Assembly (NCBI RefSeq): GCF_016906535.1
Contig: NC_057371.1
Coordinates: 2,666,001 to 2,730,000, forward strand
DNA from: Rhizoctonia solani
Lineage: Eukaryota; Basidiomycota; Agaricomycetes; Cantharellales; Ceratobasidiaceae
Reading direction: 5' to 3'
DNA length: 64,000 nucleotides
Positions 12,151 to 25,255 of the stretch are shown one piece after another. Under the pieces are notes generated by a model. It made no database searches. It had not been told where the DNA came from and saw only the letters and a program-made list of their open reading frames with translations. Every line of letters starts with the position of its first letter. Within the stretch, counting starts at the first letter, position 1. The translations under genes and the position numbers were made by a program.

Positions 12151-13210
12151 ATGCCTGTCTACCCAGCGAACACCTATAAGTCCACCACTCACAGGCTTAA
12201 CCTTGGCGTATTGACCGAGGCGCGAGCCACCAATATCGACCTTGATCACTCTGACAAAAATGGCAAGACGAGGGGTACCTCTTTTCAGTCCAAGAGCAAG
12301 CCGTTGATTGCTAATGCTGGAAATGAAGTTGTGCTTTCGGCTGGCGAGTTCATCGTGCGCTACGATGGCATCTTCAAGGCTAACAAGGAATATCCAGGTA
12401 CTCTTCTGATCCCTGAACTTCTTGAGCCGAGCAGCATTGACAGTCGCAACGTGTTGAGGAAGCGCAAGACTATCCCAAAGATCGACCTTTCTGAAGTTGG
12501 GGAGAAGTACCAAGACCATATCTTGGTTTCGACTACATACGAGGTAAGGAAAGGGCTCGTCACCTGTGACAGCCCTGGGTATAATGATACATTTAGTGCA
12601 GCTGCCGAAGCTCAATAGTAAGCAGGCTTAAGATATATTAGATGAATGGGAGCTTACACGAGAACAATGAAAAGACTCATGACTGGCCACTTGTCGCTTC
12701 TAACTCCATGCTATCATAGATCGACCTTCACTACCTTGCTAGTTGTGGCAAGATCGCGCACATGCACGGGTCGCTGTGGGAGGACCTGAGGAAGGAAAGG
12801 CCTCCGATGCTTCAGAAGGAGTAGTACAGAATCCAAGGGCTGTGGCTGAGGAAGAAGATGTGTAGCGTCGAAATGATTCTGCATCAAGGCAAGTATGCTG
12901 TTCGGCGGTTTTCCAAAAGTCTTGTTGACTGTGTGACCCTATCAGGATACTTTGGACCCGGTCCAGCAAAGTCGGATACGTCATGTATCTCATTTATCAT
13001 GTGCAATCAACATCCATTCTCCAGCTGACGCATTGTCAGTCATGATTGCTATCCGCCATGCGCCACCCAATCAACCGGCTTACGTCATAGCCAACTCTTT
13101 AACACCTCAGATCCCCTGTCACCTCCAGCCATCGACCCTACCCACCTACCCAAGCGACTATGTATATTGTTTGCAATCTATTACTACTTTTTCTGAAACC
13201 TCGTCACCGG
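12151..13210 (+). pseudogene. GMC oxidoreductase remnant, copy 1 (truncated)
   Basis: The residues resemble the middle of a glucose-methanol-choline flavoenzyme: NLGVLTEARATNI, a VVLSAG-like strand, a degenerate LLEPSSI version of the GMC signature 2, and an EVGEKYQDH stretch matching the usual DLPGVGeNlQDH. Lesions: the intron acceptor before the next exon is AACAA where copy 2 has AACAG; TAG at 12717-12719 replaces a Trp codon; TAG at 12822-12824 replaces a Gln codon. The FAD-binding N-terminus is not recognisable, and the 3' end is cut off at the duplication junction near 13210, so the C-terminal catalytic region is missing. Confidence 0.75.
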
Positions 13211-13212
13211 TG

Positions 13213-15361
13213 CAGAAATAAAATCGGTCGAGACATGACCTGAACGCGTGAGCCCATGCGCAGCATTTCGAGTCTATGTTCCTCTTCTGTACAAGAGTAC
13301 TGGCCTTTACCGCAATCCACCTCTACCACCTCCTAGATCATCCTCCCCTTGTGTATGTCTGATTCGTTCGCTATGGCCTAGCTTGGTGCCTGACGAAGCG
13401 ACATGCCAAAGCGCTGCTAGCTTCTACTCGAGTTGCCGGATGCTATAACGAGCCGGGGGAGGGAGAGGGGGGGAGCAAACGAGTACCTAACTCGTACGTC
13501 TAACGAGTCACAAACCCAAACGTCGTCGATGCCCTGAGCATATATTCAGACCGTTGCATCCAGTACAAGTAGCGCCGACATCCCCGATCTGTTTCCTTGA
13601 TTCGTACTGTTTGATTGGCTATTGATTGATCGCTTGGTTGACTGGGAAATCCGCATACGCCTACTCAATTTGCGACATTTCGAAAGAAAATTCCTCAACT
13701 CACTCCCACAGTCAGAACCAGACAGGCTGCCATGCAAGAGTGAAGGATCATACCATGGCCATATCGAATTCGTCGCTATAACTCAGAACCAGAGAGGGGG
13801 ACATATGTGGCTCACATGCAGGCGGAGTATCTCGTGACTGGCATATCGTCGAAGCTGGTGAATGTCGAAACCCAGATAGCGCAGAGATTGCGGCGAACAT
13901 ACTCCACGACACGTCCGCCATGATGCTTGATGAGACAAGAGACATCCGGGATATATAGGCGCCGAAAAAAGGGCGGTGTTTTCGTTGCCTGGCTGTTAGA
14001 AAGTGTCATTCTTTTTGATTTCAACAAATTAAGGATTGTTGCCAAGTAGCATTCGGTCGTAGCACCGAAACAAACTATCGCGGGGCATGAATAGCCTAGT
14101 CAAGATACATACTATTTATTATATAAATATCCACTCACCCAGGGTCAATCAAAAAGCGTTCAGCACTTTCCGCAGTTCGCACCCGAACCCCCCCCCCCTT
14201 GACACTTACCCATGGGAGTCAGCGAAGCTTGGACGAAGCTATATTCTCGCCATTCGCGTAGATTCGAGCCATCATGTTAGGCATAGTTGAGTACGGCGAA
14301 TTGGCTATCTGTTATGACCTGCTACTCTCACACCGTATCAGTTGCTATATCGTAGATGGGGATGCAGTAGACACTCCTTCGGCATCACATGAGCATGCGT
14401 GTCGAACGCTGTACCAAGCCAGATGGGGAGTAGGCGGCCTTGTTTCATATAAAGTATGAGAGATTGACAGTTATGAACAAAACAATTCGGAAGTGATGCG
14501 GACCCTTTGCGTCTGGACTCGGACAGCTTTTGGAGTTGTGTATTTGCGTTCAAGAGACGATCACCAGTGTAGTGAAAAATGTTGTTCCAGTGTATGTAGA
14601 TTTTGTGACATAGGTTATTGTGCTGTACTGTTGAATATGGGTCCACAACTCAGAGATAAACATCGAGCGTTCAATATGCGTGGATATCGACGTCGAAACT
14701 GAGTGATGGGTGAGCGTCGAGGCAGACCCTAACCTGACCAAACAAAGTGACAGCAAAGCTTAATTATAAGCCCCAGCCCGATCTTCTGATCGATCCACGA
14801 TCGAGTCAGATTCTGATAGTAGTCCAACAGTTCTTCAGTTCTCTCATATATCATGGATGCCAGGAACACATACGCTCTGCAGTACCGGAAGACTGACGGG
14901 AAGTTATCGAGATAGAGAGATCCTAACACTTTGAGCGGCCACAAACGCCAATAAGACATCAGACCGACTCTGATATCAATTCAAGTTGACCAGCCATAAG
15001 GCATTATCCTCTTACTTTTGATCGATAGTGCTTCGGTTTGCTAAGACCTAATCTTTCTGAGCCCGGTTAGAACGTGGCTCAAATGAAACCATATGATACC
15101 TGCAAAAAGGTGTCTGCCACACCGGGACCGAATAAGATACATGCACCCCGTGTTCATGAGCTTACGTATGACTCTGATCATTACTCGAATGAAACGTCGT
15201 TGCGGCAAAACGTAATGGAATAAGGCAGGATATATGGATAATTGCAATTCTTTTACGATACTGTGGTACACGGCAGTCCGAATCGCCCCCGATATCTATT
15301 CTCAACCCACAAGTCAATACATGACCACTGATCGACCATATTAACAGTGCTCACCTCACTC
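13213..15361. other. Unit-2 5' non-coding block
   Basis: Matches 755-4106 apart from the two missing insertions. Empty target sites for both lie here (TA at 15182-15183; TTC at 15299-15301). No gene is recognised. Confidence 0.45.
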
Positions 15362-18300
15362 TCAGCCAACAAAACATCGCTGCCACTCATCTCCAAGCAA
15401 CAACGGCTTACTATAGTCCGCTCGAAGCGTGCCTTCAGGCCCGATCGTATAAACTGTCTCGGGGCGGGGAAAGACCTTGCGCAGATCAGATGGAACCCAG
15501 AAAAGTAGCCGCGAGTCGTGGTTACGTGCCCACCCACCACTGTCGATCGTCAGTCCACCGGCAATCGCACGATGAGGCTCCCTCTGATCCGAGGTAGAAG
15601 AGGGAGATTGTGATAGCTCCGATACAACGCCTGTTCTTGGTGCCTTCCATACTCGGATCGTCGAGTCACCTGAGCCTGAGACGATGTATGCACCGTCGGG
15701 TGAACATGCCACCGAGTTGACCCAACCTTGATGTCCTTCAAGTGGCTCGCATGCAGGAGCGCCATCTTCCACCCTCCACACTCGAACGCTTCGATCAGCC
15801 GAGCCAGATACGATGTGATTGCCGTCGGGTGAGAACACAATTGACCTTACCCAGTCCTGATATGCCTTGAGAGGACCGAGAGCCAACTTGCCACTGCGCG
15901 AGTCAAAAATGCGGATAGCGCCATCATCGGATCCGGAAGCAATGAGCCTGCCGTCAGGCGAGAATATCACCGTCCAGATAGGCCCTTTATGCTGCTGCAA
16001 CCCAAACAGATCAAACACGGGTGATAGCGTCTGCGAGTCCCACATCCGGATCTTCCTGTCGTCAGACACAGAAACAACATGCTTGCCGTCGGGGGAGAAT
16101 GCCGCTGACTTGACCTTGTCGTCGTGTGTTCTGACCAGGTCTGTAGGTGTCAGAGTGCCATCATCCACATCCCACACGCGTATCGTCTTGTCCTCGGAGG
16201 CAGAAACAACGTGCCTACTATCGGGTGAGAACGACACTGACCATATCCTTGCCTCATGCCCTCGAAGTGGACCGGATAGCAGCTTGCCGCTTGTGGCATC
16301 CCACAGACATATGCATTTGTCGTCGCCGCCAGAAACGAGGTACCTGCCGTCGAGTGAGAACGCCACCGAGAAGATCCAATCGGTGTGTGCGACAAGTGGC
16401 TGGAGAGCGGGAGTGCCATCGTGTGTGTTGAACATGTAGATCGCTTTGTCTTCACCCGCTGCGGCGATGCGTGACCCATCAGGCGAGATTGCAACCGAGT
16501 GGACACGCTTGGTTAATGCGTTGGAGTGTGAGGTGTGAGATGATGTCGAGTGCAGTCCATTCCACATCTTGACAGTGCGGTCATATGAGCATGATGCAAC
16601 TCGTGTGCCGTCGGGTGAGAACGCAGCGAAGGAAACCTCAAGGTGGTGTGTGCCAAGTAGGCAAGGGTTGGAGTAGCCGTTCTCTACATCCCATATATAC
16701 ACGCACCTATCCCAAGAGCTAGTGACGAGTTTGTCTCCAAGAGGCGAAAACCCAATGGATGTGATTGCTTTGTTGTGTACTTTGGGTGGGGAGTGTGTGG
16801 CGGTGCCGTCCTGCAGACTCCAGATGCGCAGTTCACCGGACTGATGGCCAGTGACAAGGTGCTTATTGTTTGGCGAAAAGGCGATTGATCGGACTGGGGA
16901 TTGATGAGCATCGAATGGAAAAGGGAGAGACTCGCTGGTGGATGCGTCGTAAACAACAATGGGACACTTATCGCTGCTCAAGCCACATGCGATATGCTTG
17001 CCATCAGGAGAGAATGCCGTGCAGTTGACTGGGAAAGGATGGCGTTTTATGGAGTTGGGTATGAGACTGCCGTTGCCACTGTCCCACATCCGCGTTGTCT
17101 GGTCATTGGACCCTGAGAGGATGTGCTTGCCGTCGGGTGAGAACGATACTGACGTCACTTCTTCTCTATGCCCCTTGATGACGTCATATATGCAACTGCC
17201 CGTCTGCGCGTCTCGCACAAGCATTGTACCGTCCTCAGAGCCAGAGACAAGCAGCAGTCCGTCGGGAGAATATGCTACGGATCTGACCAAATTGGTGTGT
17301 CCCTTGAGGGGGCCAAGAGCAACCGTTCCATTGTGGATATAAACTACATGTACTGTGCCATCTAAGAATCCAATTGCAAATCGAGACCCGTCAGGAGAGA
17401 ATGCCAGTGAGAGGGCATACGTGTTTATCGGCCATGATGCTAGTAGCGCCGTTTGACTTTGTTCCATGGCAGATCCTTCCAGGCTTAGAAGATCCCGAGT
17501 GCGACCCCAGTACTGCTTGTATACCGAGCTTGTCTGATGGCAAAATGGCAACGCCGAGATGTATATATGCGGCGTCGACTGCGAAACAGATCCCGCAGCA
17601 TACTTTGACACAAAGATCCACGAGTCATTCAGCAGCTTGATCAGATATGATGATCTGTCTTCAACCTTTTACTCATCATTAGCCTTGTACTCACACTGCA
17701 CTGCTTAGATGCCTGACCGTCACCCATGGCTTGAGCGCCGACAGCATGCTCACCCCTTTGTCCAGCGTACCCTTCAGGCTCACCACCTCCATCCAGAACA
17801 GCAGCCGGTATGACAGGAGCTCTTCCAGCCCTTTCCGCACTGTCTCGCATGGCGCGCTCTTGACTACATGGTCTCCCCAGTGTTGCGCTACGTATGACAG
17901 CGTTGGCGAGATTGACCTTGCTATCCGATCTTCTAGGTCTTGCACTTCGCTGTCGGGTATGAACGACGTCTCTAGACTACAGATGTTGAATCGCAGCTGG
18001 TCTTCCATCACCAAGAAGCACCGTTCGGCGAGCAGCTGACTGTGCTTTGTTTCGTCGCAGTAGAACTTGGTCGACCGCGCCTCATCGAACATAAAGTCGG
18101 GAAACGATGCATGCAGCGTGGTGATCATCTTGGTTACTTGCGACACGTGCAACACCGAATACAGGGGCTGCAGCAGTATGTTAGCCTTTGTCGCCTTGAT
18201 TCCCGTCAGAGATGCCAGTGTATCGATGTCCACCGGCTCCCGCGTGCAAACTGCAGTCCAGAGAACCAGTCGCATCTGCTGCTGCTCATGGGGGTTTCGG

Positions 18301-20192
18301 CCAGTTTGGCGTATTGCAGCCTCCAGGATTGTTGTATACAGGTCGTCGATATCCGAGTGTTCATAGCCCGAGCTTGGTGACGAACTGAGAATGGCCTCGA
18401 GCCGATCTGGGTCGACCATTGTACCCATCTGTCGGACATATCGAATAGCGGTGGCGGCATATATGAAAAGCCTTCCGGATAGCTTAGTAAGCTGGGTCAA
18501 ATCGTGCTCGGAGATGCTGTCTCCGAGCTCTTCACGAAGGTACAGCTCGATGTCTGCTTCGACCATTGACCTCTCGATCTCGTGTAGCACGCATATCGAT
18601 CGATTCAGGTCGGATTGTGCCTCGACCCTGTGACGGATGTCCGGCTCCGGTCGACTGGTCACGAAGAACTTGAGTGGCAGGGTTGGAGTCATTCTGAAAA
18701 GTGCGTCCAAGATGGTTCGCACCCCGTTTGCGTTGCTGCATTCGTCAAGCGCATCGACCACGACCACAAGCCCTTTTGTAATCCCAGTCTTTACTCTCGA
18801 TAGCGGCTCCTTGATGAGTCGCTCGCATTGCCTGTCTATCGACTGTGACTTGATGTTAGGCTGTTGTCCCAAAACCTCCAGCAACGCTGATCGAGAAGCA
18901 GGCGAACACTGTGCCAACTGATAGGCGACAGTCGGTATGATTCTTCCTACGTTTCGACATTCCTCGGATGTGCGGGTGCAAAAGAAGCTAGCCCCAAGTG
19001 CACCACGTTCTTCAAGACGTTCGGCGAAGGTGTATGCGATCGTTGTCTTGCCTGTGCCGGCCATTCCGTTCATCCAGAACACGTTAGGCTTCGTCCAATC
19101 GACTGACCACTGTTCGAGCTCCAGCAAGATCTGCGACCGGGTGTTCTGAGTGCATGCTCTACGATTCACATCGTGCGACAAAATCGAGTTGTAGACCGCA
19201 GACTCCACAGGTGACAAACCGGCAAGACGAGAGTCCTGACCGAATAAACCTCAGTGTTCTCATTTATACATCCGATCTCGAGCTCACCGCCCGCCGTTCT
19301 TCGGCTATGTTCCACATTTTCAGGTTTGCTTCAGTCTGTCCCGCACGTTAGCAATGCCATTTACCAATATATACCTATCTCCCACCTTTATGTCCTTCAG
19401 TATGTCAGCTATGTTCTTGTACCCGCGTAGTATTTCCTCCTCGTCCTGGTCCGCATCCATAAGATATCTTGTAGTTCGATGGCCCTGCTTCCTGCGGATG
19501 ATCGCCACTTGCTCTTCGACAGACCTTTGTATTCTGTCAGCTTTGCGGATTCGACCTGTTTTGCATGACTTACGCTGCGATTCCTTCAAGGAACTCCGAA
19601 ACCTCGCTCGACTTGGCTTCTTGTATATGCAGGTGAAGCCTTTCGAGGAGCAGCGATAGCCGTCTTGCCAATGCCTCCATTTCGCTATGATTCTTAGAGC
19701 TCAGCTAGACAAGAGTCAGGATTAGCCTCCATGAACCCGGCGGATATAGCCCCAATCACCGACCTCTATGTGCTCGACGGAGGCCAAAAGTCCTCCAATA
19801 GCAGCCTGTAGAGGCGGAAACAGCTTCGTTGCGCTATGCAATGTTCTCAGTGTACTGGTCAGGACTTGCATGGCTGGAAGCGTGGGGGTGGTGGGCCGAG
19901 GGACTCTGACGGTTGCGGTGTCTGTGGCCGCGTCGGTGGCTTTGCGTGGATCAGTTGGAACCGGCGGTTGACCTGTGTCTGAGTGTCCCAATGGGCTGCT
20001 TGACGGCACCGTATTTTCATCAGCAGTAGAACGTGATTGAGAGGCGGACGGCTCCGGGGGTAAAGACTGAGTACTGGGGTGAATGGAAGGTGTGGGAGTA
20101 GAAAGATCCGACGCGTTGAGTCTTGCTACGATTTTATTTTTCTTACGCCGCAAGTAGGCACGAAAGCCTGGCGCTTCATCTGGGGAAGCCAT
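15362..20192 (-). CDS. NACHT-WD40 NLR receptor, copy 2 (1522 aa, six exons)
   Basis: Paralog of the NLR at 4107-8937 with the same exon plan: 20192-19764, 19704-19574, 19524-19386, 19335-19288, 19235-17718, 17665-15362. The NACHT exon is nearly identical to copy 1, including GMAGTGKTT and the [11 protein letters not shown]alker B. The N-terminus shows scattered replacements. The WD40 part differs mostly at the residues after the GH dipeptide and around the SGSxDx turn of each repeat, while framework residues (FSPDG, the Trp/Asp pairs) are kept. The gene is open throughout. The last-exon acceptor is AAAAG, whereas copy 1 has AACAG. Role as for copy 1, presumably with a different recognition surface. 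Confidence 0.9.
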
Positions 20193-23100
20193 TGGCCGAC
20201 GGTAGTCGTTGAGCTGGACAAGGGCACAAGCGCTCGAGGCTGCTCAGGTCAAGCGCGAATGATCGGCGCTTGCACGAGCACTTTATGGGGTCTTCGCATT
20301 TGTCATTCAGCCAACCGGTGCTAATGTCAGATTTTGCCATTCGAGCGGATTTGGCGTAGAGTGGTCTTGTATTGGGGCCCAAGAGACTTGTCCGGTGCAG
20401 TTCTAGAAAAACCTGATGTCAAAGGCTCAAGGAGCTAGCCGGCTTTAAGGTCAACACGAAAACATATCATTTACCTAGTAACGATCCTGTGTCGGGACTT
20501 TGCTCTTTTTACGCACTGCAATATCTCACTCAATAAAACCAGGATACTCCAACATCGCATATTCGCTCAAGGTAACTACAGGATCTGAGTGCTTGTCAAT
20601 ACTGGGTACGATGATAGCTCATAGTACTTACCATTCAACTCGGGAAGTTGACCTAGTGGTTATTTTCTACGCCGCGGAACGGACCTTGTATGTCATCAGA
20701 GTGAAATCGATGGGCAAATGCGAATGGAATGTACTTTTCGGGTGGGAGGATGCTGCCAGGAGAACAGTTTGGAACCTGAGGGACTTTGCACCAGGGCAAC
20801 ACGATATAAACTGAACAGAGAAGAAGTAAATAGAAAGCAGACGTGGATCGTCAACTTGGCAAGCCCGTGGTAGGACCTATCCGAGGAGTCAGTCTTTACT
20901 CTTGATATAATTCGACAATTGCAGTTCTTGTATCTGTGCTAATTTCAACGATCGTAAGCAACTCATGAATTTGTGCATCACCAAACAAGCCAGCTAGACC
21001 AAGTCCCAAGGGAGCCTGTCATCACACACTCACCGGTTGTCTTCAGCCTACATGCCAATTGACATACCCAAGTCCTTGGACTATCCACACAACTCATTCC
21101 GTTTGGTTCATCAAACATAAGCTTGCTAGTGATCGGTACCTTGTCACCGGATTCGTACTCGACCGCCAAACACTACACATTCCAGTGAGGGTTCCTGAGC
21201 CGGAGTACCTGTGGTTCTTCGGTCTAACAGAGGCGAAGAAATCGATCATGCCGCTAATGCTGAGCTTTGATATGCGTATTCGGCCGAGAGGGAGGACCTG
21301 CAGTAGTGGAAAATGAGAGGGAAGCACTAAGGGGAAAAAATAAGAAGTATCTACTTATGCACATACAACTTGCATCCCACTCCAGACCTACTCAGTGAGC
21401 ATGATCGTGCACGTACGACGGCCTTGCCCGCCTTCAACTTGACAGCCTCCGGAGCAGTCCTGTCACGTACACCTTCAGCCACCTCCTCTAATTTATGCGA
21501 CACAATCGTACCTTTGGCTATGTATACCTAATGCCAAGCTTCGTTGCAAACTGGATTCCCGGGAGTGCTTTGGAGCGAGTAGAGATTGACCCTCTGGCCT
21601 GGACCTAGAGTGGGCACAGCTCCACATTGGCGGGCGGTATAGGACCACCCAAGCAAAGCCGCAAGCTTCTTGCCTGTTTCAGCCAGCTTTTCTGCTCGGG
21701 TCTGATTGGGCATGTCGACAGGTTCTGCCAACCACAGTTAGTACGCAATATTCGTCCGGCAGTCTGACAATCGCACCGCACTCGGCTTGCAAAAACACCC
21801 AGAAAATCACCACGCGGTCTTCTGAGAAGGTAGTGCTTCATAATGTACGGCTGAGTGCCCAGTCTGAAGACCCAGCGCCCGCAGACCCATGAGGTAGCTG
21901 CAAAAAGTCCCCGACACTGGCCATCCACGTCTGCTCGTCTCAACAGTTTCGGAATGGAAACAGAGTACGAATCGTACGTGGGACACTCCAACAGCGTCTC
22001 TTCTGCTTCCCATCGTTCGCGCAGTTTCCTCGAGCACATCAAACGTTTTTGGATCTATCTGCGATACTGCCTTATATCAGCGGACGACGCATCAGACCTT
22101 TCATTGCACGCACTTTCATGTATGACCAGACTTTACAGCTTTCGCCATTTCGCTCAGCGCTGGATCGAGGCGGGGTCTGTTCGTCTTTGGAGCGGTCATT
22201 CGCCAGACCTTATGGCTGTGTGGGCATCTGCAGCACGGAGTTATTGGAGAACAATGGCAGATGTGTGAAAATGACTACTCACAGACAAGTGCAGAGGTAT
22301 TCGTATAGTATCAAGGGTCGATCAGGATATACCTGCTGCGAGTGTGAATGGTCGTGTTCGGGCGGTGAAGCGTTGATACCGTTCGCAGAGTATATGACTT
22401 TCTAGATCCTATCTGCTGGCAATTGTGATGTTTCTGCGACGAGATTGGCATTATAGGCCTACTGGAAGGTTGCGTGATGGGTGCATTCGACCCTCTCAGC
22501 ACGCTGTCGAGTACGTCCTGTTGTTCTTCTGACAGGCTACGGCGAGAGTGCGCATGGGACTTTCAATGAGGCAGTCTCGGTGATGAGACACGAGCAAAAG
22601 AAGAAATTCAAGCTGACTCGGATGATATGGAGTTGTATGTCTAAGATAGTGATGCTGACAAAAGTCGGTGCCCGTTTTGTACTGAGCATCCAAGCATGGA
22701 CAATCGTAGTCAAGAACTCCCAACAAGCTCAAGCGCCAGAGCCCTGAAGCTGACTCAGGGTGGACCCGAGCAGTTGTGACTTTCTGCGCCGCTCTCTCGG
22801 TCACCTCATACTCGAATATCGTCTTGTCTATTTTTCCGCTCTACTATCCACTCGGCAGAAATGTTCAATACGAGACGGGAGTATGGATCACGACCGAGGG
22901 CGGACGACGTCAGTGTTAGAGTAAACACGAATACGAACCCGGATATTCGACTCGTCCCAATCTCGACGGAACTACCCTCATCCCTCCAATGGACACGGTG
23001 CTCATGATAACCTGCTCCAGGCTGGGCAAGCTGGGAACACGACCCTAGAATATGGCACCTTGTTGGCGAGGCCATGGTTTATCAACTCGTGATGGATGCC

Positions 23101-23410
23101 ACGGAATTGCCGAGGAGAGAAGGTTCACTCATCAAACTAAACATGGCGAAACCCACTCGATCTGGCGCTGTTACCATGTCATTCTCTCAGTAGGTCTATG
23201 GCCTTGCAGGAGTGAACAAGTAGAGCTGACTGTCTGCTAGGCGTCATGGCTGCCCTTTTGCAGGCAATCGCATCTGTCTTCCCTCGGCTTTCCCTCGCCA
23301 ACCCTCATAACTGATACGCTCCAGGAGGCTTGCGACGCGCCTTTTTGATGCAATGTGTTGCTAGTAGCAGTGAGTCAATGTATGTATATCTTTAGCTCGA
23401 GATACCTATC
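20193..23410. other. Unit-2 spacer, no recognised gene
   Basis: Counterpart of 8938-12150. A 145-codon minus-strand frame at 21605-22042 is the longest; the unit-1 copy breaks it at a stop, so coding function is doubtful. Confidence 0.4.
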
Positions 23411-24749
23411 ATGCCCGCTTACGCAGCAAACACCTACTACAAGTCCGCCGCTCACAAGTCCAACCTTGGCGTATTGACCGAGGCGCGAGCCACCAATATC
23501 GAACTCGATCATTCTGAGAAAGATGTCACGACGAGGAGTATCTCTTTTCACTTCAACAGCGAGTCATTGACTGCCAAGGCTGGAAAGGCAGTCGTGCTTT
23601 TGGCTGGTGAGCTCATCATGCGTTACGACGGTGTCTTCAAGGCTAACAGCGAACATTCAGGTACTCTTCTGGTCCGCCAACTTCTTGAGCCGAGCAGCAT
23701 TAACAGTAGCAATGTATTGAAGAATCTCAAGTTTATTCTAAAGGCCGACCTCCCTGGAGTTGGGGAGAACTACCAAGATCATGTTTTGGTTTCGACTACA
23801 TACGAAGCAAAGAAAGGGGTCATCACCTACGACAACCTTGGGTATAACGATACCTTTAGGGCAGCTGCCGAAGCTCAGTAGTAAGTGGGCTTGCAATATA
23901 TCCGATGAACGGGAGCTTACACGAGAACAGTGAAAAGACTCATGACGGGCCACTTGCCGCTTCTAACTCCATGCTATCATGGATCGACCTTCACTACCTT
24001 GCTAGTTGTGGCAAGATTACGCATATGCACAGGTCGCTGTGGGAGGACGTGAGGAAGTACAAAGCTACGTTGCTTCAGAAGGAGCAGTACAGGATCCAAG
24101 AGCTGTGACTGAGGAAGAAGATGGGCAAAGTCGAAATCATTCTGCATCCAGGCAAGTATACTATTCGACACTTTGCCAACAGTCACGCTGACCGTGTGGT
24201 CTGATCAGGATCCTTTGGACCCGGTCCCGCAAAGCCGAAAACGTCATGCATCTCGATTATCATGTGCATTCAGCATCCATTCTCTTGTGGAAACATTGCA
24301 AGTCGTGACTGCTATCCGCCACGCGCCACGCAATCAGGCTGCTTATGTCATGCCCAGCATTTGAACACCTCACACTCCCTGTTGCCTCCAGCTATCGATC
24401 CTAACTACCTGTCCAAGCAAACAGGTGCGTTATTTGCCATCTATTACCCACCTTTCTAAAACGTTGTCCCCAATATAGACCAGAGCATCCTCGTGGGGTC
24501 AGTCAAGTTTGCCAGTAAGATTGCCGAGACTGACCGACTGGCTGCGATGCTTGTTGCCTAACAGGACTCCAGTCCAGGTGTCAAGTAGTACGAGGATATT
24601 AACAAATGGGTCAAGGGCAAATCCGCACTTTGCACCACCTAATAGGAACTGCGGCGATGGCGGCCAAATCGGTTGGAGGGGTGGTGGATGAGAAGCTGAA
24701 GGTGTATGGAACGAGTAATCTGCAAGTGGTATATGATGTTTCGGAGTAG
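23411..24749 (+). pseudogene. GMC oxidoreductase remnant, copy 2 (3' part preserved)
   Basis: More complete GMC remnant. It reads through NLGVLTEARATNI and a VVLLAG strand. Removing a 54-bp GT-AG intron then joins AG to TLLVRQLLEPSSI, followed by ADLPGVGENYQDHV. Further exons give AIDPNYLS, FASKIAETDRLA and, near the end, IGTAAMAAKSVGGVVDEKL and YGTSNLQVV, the typical GMC C-terminal block. The catalytic His usually before GTAAM is not clear. An in-frame TGA at 24106-24108 sits where copy 1 keeps TGG, and another stop lies near 24586. Members of the family include aryl-alcohol oxidases and choline dehydrogenases; this copy looks inactive. Confidence 0.75.
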
Positions 24750-25255
24750 TGATATGTGATATTCCGTTCTGAAAATTGTCACGATGATAGGTGGACGCAA
24801 GTGTGATCCCTATGCACCTCGCCGCTTATCTGCAGCGCCCTGTCTAAGGTGTTGCGGAAAGGGCAACTGATACTATCAGGGACGATTCGGAGCTCTAACT
24901 TCGAGTTATGTTCGGAGCATTTTATTTTCTATGTTGAAATACTAGAAGACTATTTCCCGAAGTTTTTCGAGCTGTGAGATGCCTTTGCACTACATGTACA
25001 GTGGATACAAGCGACAGCGATGTACTCTATGTGTTCCGATTTCATATGCATTCCCATATGTTGTGACTTACCCGACGGCTAAGGCTTCACTCATAGATTG
25101 AGGCGTACCTCGCACGTTGGGCCTTGCTCGAGCGGGGCCTGATTGGAGCAGAAATTTGTGGAGCACGACAGACTGTTATATTGCGTCAGCAAAAGAAATA
25201 CATCGTACTGGGCGGCATAAACGTCCATGGATATACATAAAGCACACTACGGACC
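24750..25255. other. Spacer between unit 2 and the third NLR gene
   Basis: About 0.5 kb unlike the spacers of units 1 and 2. No gene or repeat recognised. Similarity to the other NLR 3' flanks resumes near 25256. Confidence 0.4.

Larger units (their letters stand above)
755..13210. repeat. Tandem segmental duplication, unit 1
   Basis: Direct repeat of the block at 13213-24749. Matching positions are offset by about 12,456 bp up to position 2727 and by 11,255 bp from position 4107 onward. The drop of about 1.2 kb is explained by two insertions present only here (2728-3651 and 3771-4043). The unit holds an intact NLR gene, about 3 kb without a recognised gene, and a GMC oxidoreductase pseudogene. 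It ends abruptly inside the GMC remnant, exactly where the next unit begins. Confidence 0.9.
13213..24749. repeat. Tandem segmental duplication, unit 2
   Basis: Second copy of the block at 755-13210, directly adjacent and in the same orientation. It lacks the two insertions of unit 1 and keeps the 3' end of the GMC gene (about 24480-24749), which unit 1 has lost. The GMC reading therefore runs past the point where unit 1 ends, and unit 2 preserves the more ancestral right edge. Confidence 0.9.
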
